A DNA stretch of 32,575 nt from Promethearchaeota archaeon (GTDB lineage Archaea > Asgardarchaeota > Lokiarchaeia > Sigyniarchaeales > SOKP01), in NCBI GenBank assembly GCA_030610785.1, contig JAUWRB010000004.1:1-32575 (forward strand), given 5' to 3'. This document shows, in pieces, positions 27,788-32,575 of the stretch. A program made the position numbers and the translations under genes. A model generated the notes under the pieces. The model was given only the letters and a program-made list of their open reading frames with translations. It was not told where the DNA came from and did no database searches. Each line of letters starts with the position of its first letter. Position 1 is the first letter of the stretch.

Positions 27788-28719
27788 ATGCCAGTTGAAG
27801 TAAATTTTATTAAAGTTATACTCTACTTAATTAAAGAACGGTTAAAGCATCCCTTTTCTTTTAAAAAAAGAATGTTTGAGTATTCAGAGCCTAATATAAT
27901 ATATGGATATACTGATCATCCATTGGACGAATTTGGAGGACCTCTTCTAGACACTTATAATTTTTTTAAGAAATATTTAAGCAAAAAAGCTTTTGTCATC
28001 AGAGAAGCGAAATTTAACAAAAGACGCAATAATATTTTTGATTTTGATTGTAATGGTTATAACATTTACATGTTTCGCCCAATACCAAAAGAAGTAGAAG
28101 ACGAATTTCCCTATCCTAAATTGGGAAGAAAGCCCAAAAAAATGACTTTAAGAATTATCTTTTTGCAACCCGGGATATATAGAGTATTATGCGTTATTGG
28201 AGACGAAATTCCTCAACATGATACTGAAATGATTAATAAAGATATTACAAATGATACCTTTTCAGTAGAATTTCTGGAGGAAAAAAAATATTTTTGGCTT
28301 AAAACTTCCAAATTAACCTTAAAACTTTATAAAAATGATTTTAAGATCAAAATTTTAGATAAGAACGAAAAACTCATCACCGAATCTTCCGGTAAATCCA
28401 AGAACGATTTTGCTTCAACTTTGGATTCGTTCCCTTTAGGTTTTATTAGAGTTAAGAAACTTAAAAGGTTCTATGGGACGGAGTCGTTTGTTCTTTATCC
28501 CGGAGAAGCCGTATATGGTTTAGGAGAGCAATTTTCTTCTTTTAACAAAATAGGAATACCACGCTAAACATTACAATTTCAAAAGTTTTTGATAATATTA
28601 AAGTTCAAATACCCGAAATTTTCGGTATAAGCGATATAAAAGTTAACGACAAGATTTTATCGATTAACAAGGAAAATAATCGGATTATAGCAATTTTAAA
28701 AAAAAAAAATTTTAAATAA
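27788..28719 (+). pseudogene. GH31-family alpha-glycosidase remnant: N-terminal domain joined to C-terminal tail, catalytic barrel absent
   Basis: 27788-28567 ends ...ESFVLYPGEAVYGLGEQFSSFNKIGIPR*; 28567-28719 in another frame reads NITISKVFDNIKVQIPEIFGISDIKVNDKILSINKENNRIIAILKKKNFK*. Confidence 0.65.
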
Positions 28720-28776
28720 TTATTTCCCATTTATATTTTTTTTGTGTTAATCTTTTTTATAACTTATAAAACAATT

Positions 28777-29583
28777 CTAAATGATAAAATACTGATCAAT
28801 AGTATTTTCAAATTTATTAAATAAAGATATTTGACCTTTAAAATTTTTTATATAGTCCTTGAATTCGTCTAAAAAATCGTTAGCTATTAAATGCATGTAT
28901 CTTTTTCTCAATGAATTTTTCTTTTTAAGCAAATAAGCAAATATAACATTATCTTTCGTGATGGTGTATAATCTTTCGTTTCCAAAAATTATTTCTTTGA
29001 GCGTTGTTCCAGGTTCTTGATTTAGAAATTCTTGTGAAAATGAAAACAAAGCAGAAATAAATCCTGCAATATGAGTTTCATTCTCAATGATTTTTTTCCT
29101 ATTTTTTTTTATTCTTGAAAAATAACATGATCCTGAAGTGCCTAGAATAAAAATTGCCTCTATTCCCCTTGCACGGGGTATTATTATATTAACCTCACAT
29201 AAAGATACAATATCTGAATTTGGAGTACTAGAACCGAAGGCATCAAATAATTTTTTTGAAAAGAAAAATAAATCTTTAAAACTCGTTGGATTATCTTTTT
29301 CGTCTAAATAAATAACTATTAATATATTCCCTCGTTGATTTTCGTTGAAATAAATGGATATCCTATAATTTTTTAAATTAATGAACGAATAAATACCATT
29401 TTTTTTTTTAACGATTTTTTTCATATATTTTTTCATTACATTTTTAATAAGAGAAGTATCAATTCCTTTACGAAAGATTTCTTTAAATTGCGTATTATTA
29501 TTTATTTCTGACATCTTTATTAGTCCAATACCAAGAATTCGTAAGAGATCTAAATCTAATTTAGGGTTTTGATAATCTTCCAT
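28777..29583 (-). CDS. Longin/roadblock-like (profilin-like fold) two-domain protein of Asgard type
   Basis: 268 aa; NYRISIYFNENQRGNILIVIYLDEKD and IEAIFILGTSGSCYFSRI...ETHIAGFISALFSFSQEFL...LKEIIFGNERLYTITKDNVIFAYLL. Confidence 0.6.
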   Translation of the reverse strand: MEDYQNPKLDLDLLRILGIGLIKMSEINNNTQFKEIFRKGIDTSLIKNVMKKYMKKIVKKKNGIYSFINLKNYRISIYFNENQRGNILIVIYLDEKDNPTSFKDLFFFSKKLFDAFGSSTPNSDIVSLCEVNIIIPRARGIEAIFILGTSGSCYFSRIKKNRKKIIENETHIAGFISALFSFSQEFLNQEPGTTLKEIIFGNERLYTITKDNVIFAYLLKKKNSLRKRYMHLIANDFLDEFKDYIKNFKGQISLFNKFENTIDQYFII

Positions 29584-29710
29584 AATAATCTTCTTAAGGG
29601 GTTGTTCGAAAATAACATCCCTTTTTATAAATAACTTAAGTTTTGTATTTTTTTACAAAGAATAATAAATATCTTGTTTTTATTCTTTTAAAGTTTTATT
29701 ATCTTTAAAA

Positions 29711-29981
29711 TTAATGCTGGTTTAACATATAAACACGCCCCCTTTTTAACGATAACTTTATACAATTATTAATAAATTGAAAGTTTTCTCTACATCGAAC
29801 GCATTCCTTACAGCGAAAATGATCGATCAAATCACCTAAAGTTTTGTCATATGAATATTATTGATGGTCGGTCCAGGTTAAAAACCTTTCAAACACCAAT
29901 TCCTGATAAGCATTTACTTGTTTTCCTTTGGTAGATAAATCGAGTTCGCGTCCAAAACATTGAATTGCTTGTGATCAAAAA
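29711..29981 (-). pseudogene. Degenerate ORF with one in-frame stop and a Cys cluster (CKECVRC)
   Basis: Minus-strand hand translation QAIQCFGRELDLSTKGKQVNAYQELVFERFLTWTDHQ*YSYDKTLGDLIDHFRCKECVRCRENFQFINNCIKLSLKRGRVYMLNQH*. Confidence 0.35.
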
Positions 29982-30280
29982 GAATTATTAATTGAATTTT
30001 TTCCATACAAAAGATTTTTTTTTTACAAATTCTCTGAGTAGGTAGGAGACTCCTTGAATTAGCGATTTCCAAAATTTTTTTTGGAACTTAAGTACTAAAT
30101 GCGAGCTTTTATTAAAGAAATAAAAAAAGATTATAGTCGAATACAATTAGATCCAATTCGAATAAACAACTTGCGAAAAATAATTGTAAGCAAAAATATG
30201 AAAAAATTATTTATAGTTTATCAATTAGATTAATTTTAATAGGAACTATAAAAACCAAAAAAAAAAGAAAATAAGAAAAA

Positions 30281-31804
30281 ATGAAAGTCAGTATAATAGG
30301 TTCTGGTTTGGCAGGTCTTACGGCGGCAGCTTATTTAGTTCGGGAAGGGCATCAAGTAACGGTTTATGAACAGTTTTCTGAAATCGGTGGTGTCACTGCT
30401 ACCATGTCTCAAGATGGATTTTCATGGGATCTTGGTCCCTTACTTATTGGAGGAATAGGACCTCACGAAACGATTGGTAAAGTCCTGACAGAACTGGGAT
30501 TAGCTGATAAAATACAATTAATTTTCGAAGATCGGGGGCAAGCATTTCCAGATTTCGAATTTTGGAGCCCTGACAAATATGAAGGCCCATATTGGCGCCG
30601 AGAAATGCTTAAACAGCTCTTTCCTGCTGAAAAAGAAGGATTGGACCGATATTATAAATTTTACGATCGGATGATGAGTCTAATGGCCATGGGCTCGAGA
30701 TTAGAATGGGAAAAAGGTTTAAAAACTTTATTGCTTAAATTTAGAATGCTTTCAAGCTTTATCCGGATTAAGAAAAAAGTTAATTGGAATGCCAAACAAA
30801 TAATGGATTATTTTTTTAAAGAACCTAAAATTAAAGCAATATACACATCTATACTGGCAGATTTTGTAATAAAGCCCAGTGAATTTATTGGGCTCGGCAT
30901 TCCGGCTGTGAATGTAGAAAATGCCTTTGACAAACGAATTCCGGTTAAAATTAAAGGCGGAAAAACACCGATGTACCATTTTATAAAAGGAGGCTGCGGA
31001 CAGTTGGTAAAAATATTAGCAGACTTCATACAAGCCAATGGAGGTGTTATTCATGCTAATATGTTAGTAAAAAAGATTGTAATTGAAAACAAAAAAGTTT
31101 CAGGAGTAAAGTTAGAAAACGGAGAATTTAAACCTGCTGACACAGTTTTAGTTAGTGGTGGAGCTCAAGATATTTGTTTCGATTTAGTAGGACGAGAACA
31201 CTTACCCTCTGATTTAATAGAAAAAGTTGAAAAATTAGTTCACATGGAATCAGTATTGATGGTGCATGTAGGTATTGATTTTGACCCCACTCCTTACCAA
31301 AGGAAAGCTTTGTGTTATTATTATGGCACTTATGATATTGAGGGGGGCGTAGATCATTGTAGATCAGGTGATTTCCACGAAGGAAAAGAAGGTTTTTTAA
31401 TATATATTCCATCAATGCATTCACCAGAAATGGCACCAAAAGGTAAACATGCGGTAACCGTTTATACAATTGCGCCACATCAATTAAACAAAGGAACTTG
31501 GAATAAACGAAGAGAAGAACTTGCAGAAAAAGTGCTTATTGAGGCAGAAAAAATCATACCCGACCTTCGAAAAAGAGCTTTAGTGAAAATTATTCTCACA
31601 CCTGACGATTTCAAAAAGCGTATAAATGTAAAACGCCATAGTTTTGGTGGATTGGCACCAATAATGGGACAACAAGGAATCCCCCATCGTACAACCGTAC
31701 GAGGATTATGGTTCATCGGAGCTCAGAGCGAATCTAGCGGTGGTTTAGCAGGCGTAGTATCAGGTGCCCGAAAAACTATCAAGATGATACTTAAAGAGAA
31801 ATGA
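30281..31804 (+). CDS. CrtI/phytoene desaturase-like FAD-dependent oxidoreductase (paralogous in type to 8235-9788)
   Basis: 507 aa; MKVSIIGSGLAGLTAAAYLVREGHQVTVYEQFSEIGGVTATM; C-terminal GLWFIGAQSESSGGLAGVVSGARKT. Confidence 0.9.
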   Translation: MKVSIIGSGLAGLTAAAYLVREGHQVTVYEQFSEIGGVTATMSQDGFSWDLGPLLIGGIGPHETIGKVLTELGLADKIQLIFEDRGQAFPDFEFWSPDKYEGPYWRREMLKQLFPAEKEGLDRYYKFYDRMMSLMAMGSRLEWEKGLKTLLLKFRMLSSFIRIKKKVNWNAKQIMDYFFKEPKIKAIYTSILADFVIKPSEFIGLGIPAVNVENAFDKRIPVKIKGGKTPMYHFIKGGCGQLVKILADFIQANGGVIHANMLVKKIVIENKKVSGVKLENGEFKPADTVLVSGGAQDICFDLVGREHLPSDLIEKVEKLVHMESVLMVHVGIDFDPTPYQRKALCYYYGTYDIEGGVDHCRSGDFHEGKEGFLIYIPSMHSPEMAPKGKHAVTVYTIAPHQLNKGTWNKRREELAEKVLIEAEKIIPDLRKRALVKIILTPDDFKKRINVKRHSFGGLAPIMGQQGIPHRTTVRGLWFIGAQSESSGGLAGVVSGARKTIKMILKEK

Positions 31805-32372
31805 AATAAATTTTACAATATAATGGGTTTTTTTTTCCTTTGATTTTTAATTTTTTTAGAATTTAATCGTTTTTAAATAGCATTCAATGGTTATTTTTAT
31901 TTGTATAAAGTTAATCCTTTTATTATTGAGATTATTAAATGTGATTAAAATAAATACATTGGATCTTTCCAAAAAAAAATGGAATACTTACCGTTCTTGA
32001 AAAAATAATTGTTTAATAAATTAAAAATATGTCTTTAACATTCTTATCTTTAAAGATTTAACGCCTAGTTTAATTTTAATGCAATTTTTCCCTTATTAAA
32101 TTCTTAATAAAATTTATATTTCTTTTGATTAATAGCTATAAAATTTAAAATTATTAAAAAAATTCGGATAACATTTTTTATAAAAAATGCAAAATGTTCC
32201 AAGAATTTTACGAAAAGTTTTAATTTTTAATTAAATTCATGAGCTTTTTTAGCTTTTATTTCTAAATTTAAGAAGCATTTAAGAAATCTAAAGTTTAATG
32301 AAATTTAATATGATTATAACAATGTATTTTACTGAATAATTGAATAGAGCTTTCATGAAATTAACGATAGAT

Positions 32373-32422
32373 TTATTAGGAGGAAAAATAATAATAATTA
32401 TTAGGAGGAAAAATAATAATAT
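32373..32422 (+). repeat. Two-copy 25-bp tandem repeat
   Basis: ttattaggaggaaaaataataataa / ttattaggaggaaaaataataatat. Confidence 0.9.
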
Positions 32423-32440
32423 TTTATTTTTCTAAATAGT

Positions 32441-32520
32441 GTAGTGGAATGCTTGTATTAGCCCATAATTTATTCCTCCACTAATAAAGTTTTTGGAGTT
32501 AACTCCAATCATTCCATTAC
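32441..32520. repeat. Nested inverted-repeat element
   Basis: gtagtggaatg 32441-32451 vs cattccattac 32510-32520 (10/11) enclosing perfect palindrome ttggagttaactccaa 32493-32508. Confidence 0.6.
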
Positions 32521-32575
32521 TTTTTTTTTATTTTTTTCTATTAAAAAACATCGAATAAATGATTTTTTACGCTTA

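Noticed and set aside
30099-30233. 44-aa plus-strand ORF MRAFIKEIKKDYSRIQLDPIRINNLRKIIVSKNMKKLFIVYQLD
   Set aside because: Short, AT-rich, no motif or partner; not enough support
1-32575. CRISPR array or Cas/defence system
   Set aside because: No regularly spaced repeat-spacer pattern and no cas-like or nuclease/helicase ORFs seen

Overview
AT-rich window (32.6 kb), probably from an Asgard-type archaeon. The lineage is inferred from a longin-like two-domain protein, TTG/ATG starts, IorAB/ACT/PaaK synteny and archaeal DUF35-thiolase pairs. Left half (235-11003): an operon-like cluster of an AMP-forming acyl-CoA ligase, three thiolase-fold proteins, three DUF35 Zn-ribbon/OB proteins and an SCP2 protein, then a CrtI-like FAD oxidoreductase and an FNR/2Fe-2S reductase. 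By my hand alignment all three thiolase-fold proteins lack the N-terminal nucleophilic Cys. Middle (11136-22268): a wHTH plus Cys-rich plus ferredoxin protein, two divergent PaaK-type ligases, an SSS symporter with an unannotated 32-aa one-TM microprotein, tandem ACT proteins, and IorB/IorA, where IorB carries an internal ferredoxin insertion. Right half (22457-31804): a CocE/NonD hydrolase flanked by 35-bp direct repeats, membrane proteins, a DUF433 protein, decayed genes (Gfo/Idh/MocA, a GH31 with its catalytic core missing, a Zn-ribbon ORF), a longin-like protein and a second CrtI-like oxidoreductase. The best unexplained signals are (i) the Cys-less thiolase/DUF35/SCP2/redox cluster and (ii) a locally GC-rich, hairpin-rich intergenic element at about 12.44-12.78 kb, a candidate structured RNA or a gene remnant. 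All homology calls come from reading motifs; no searches were run.
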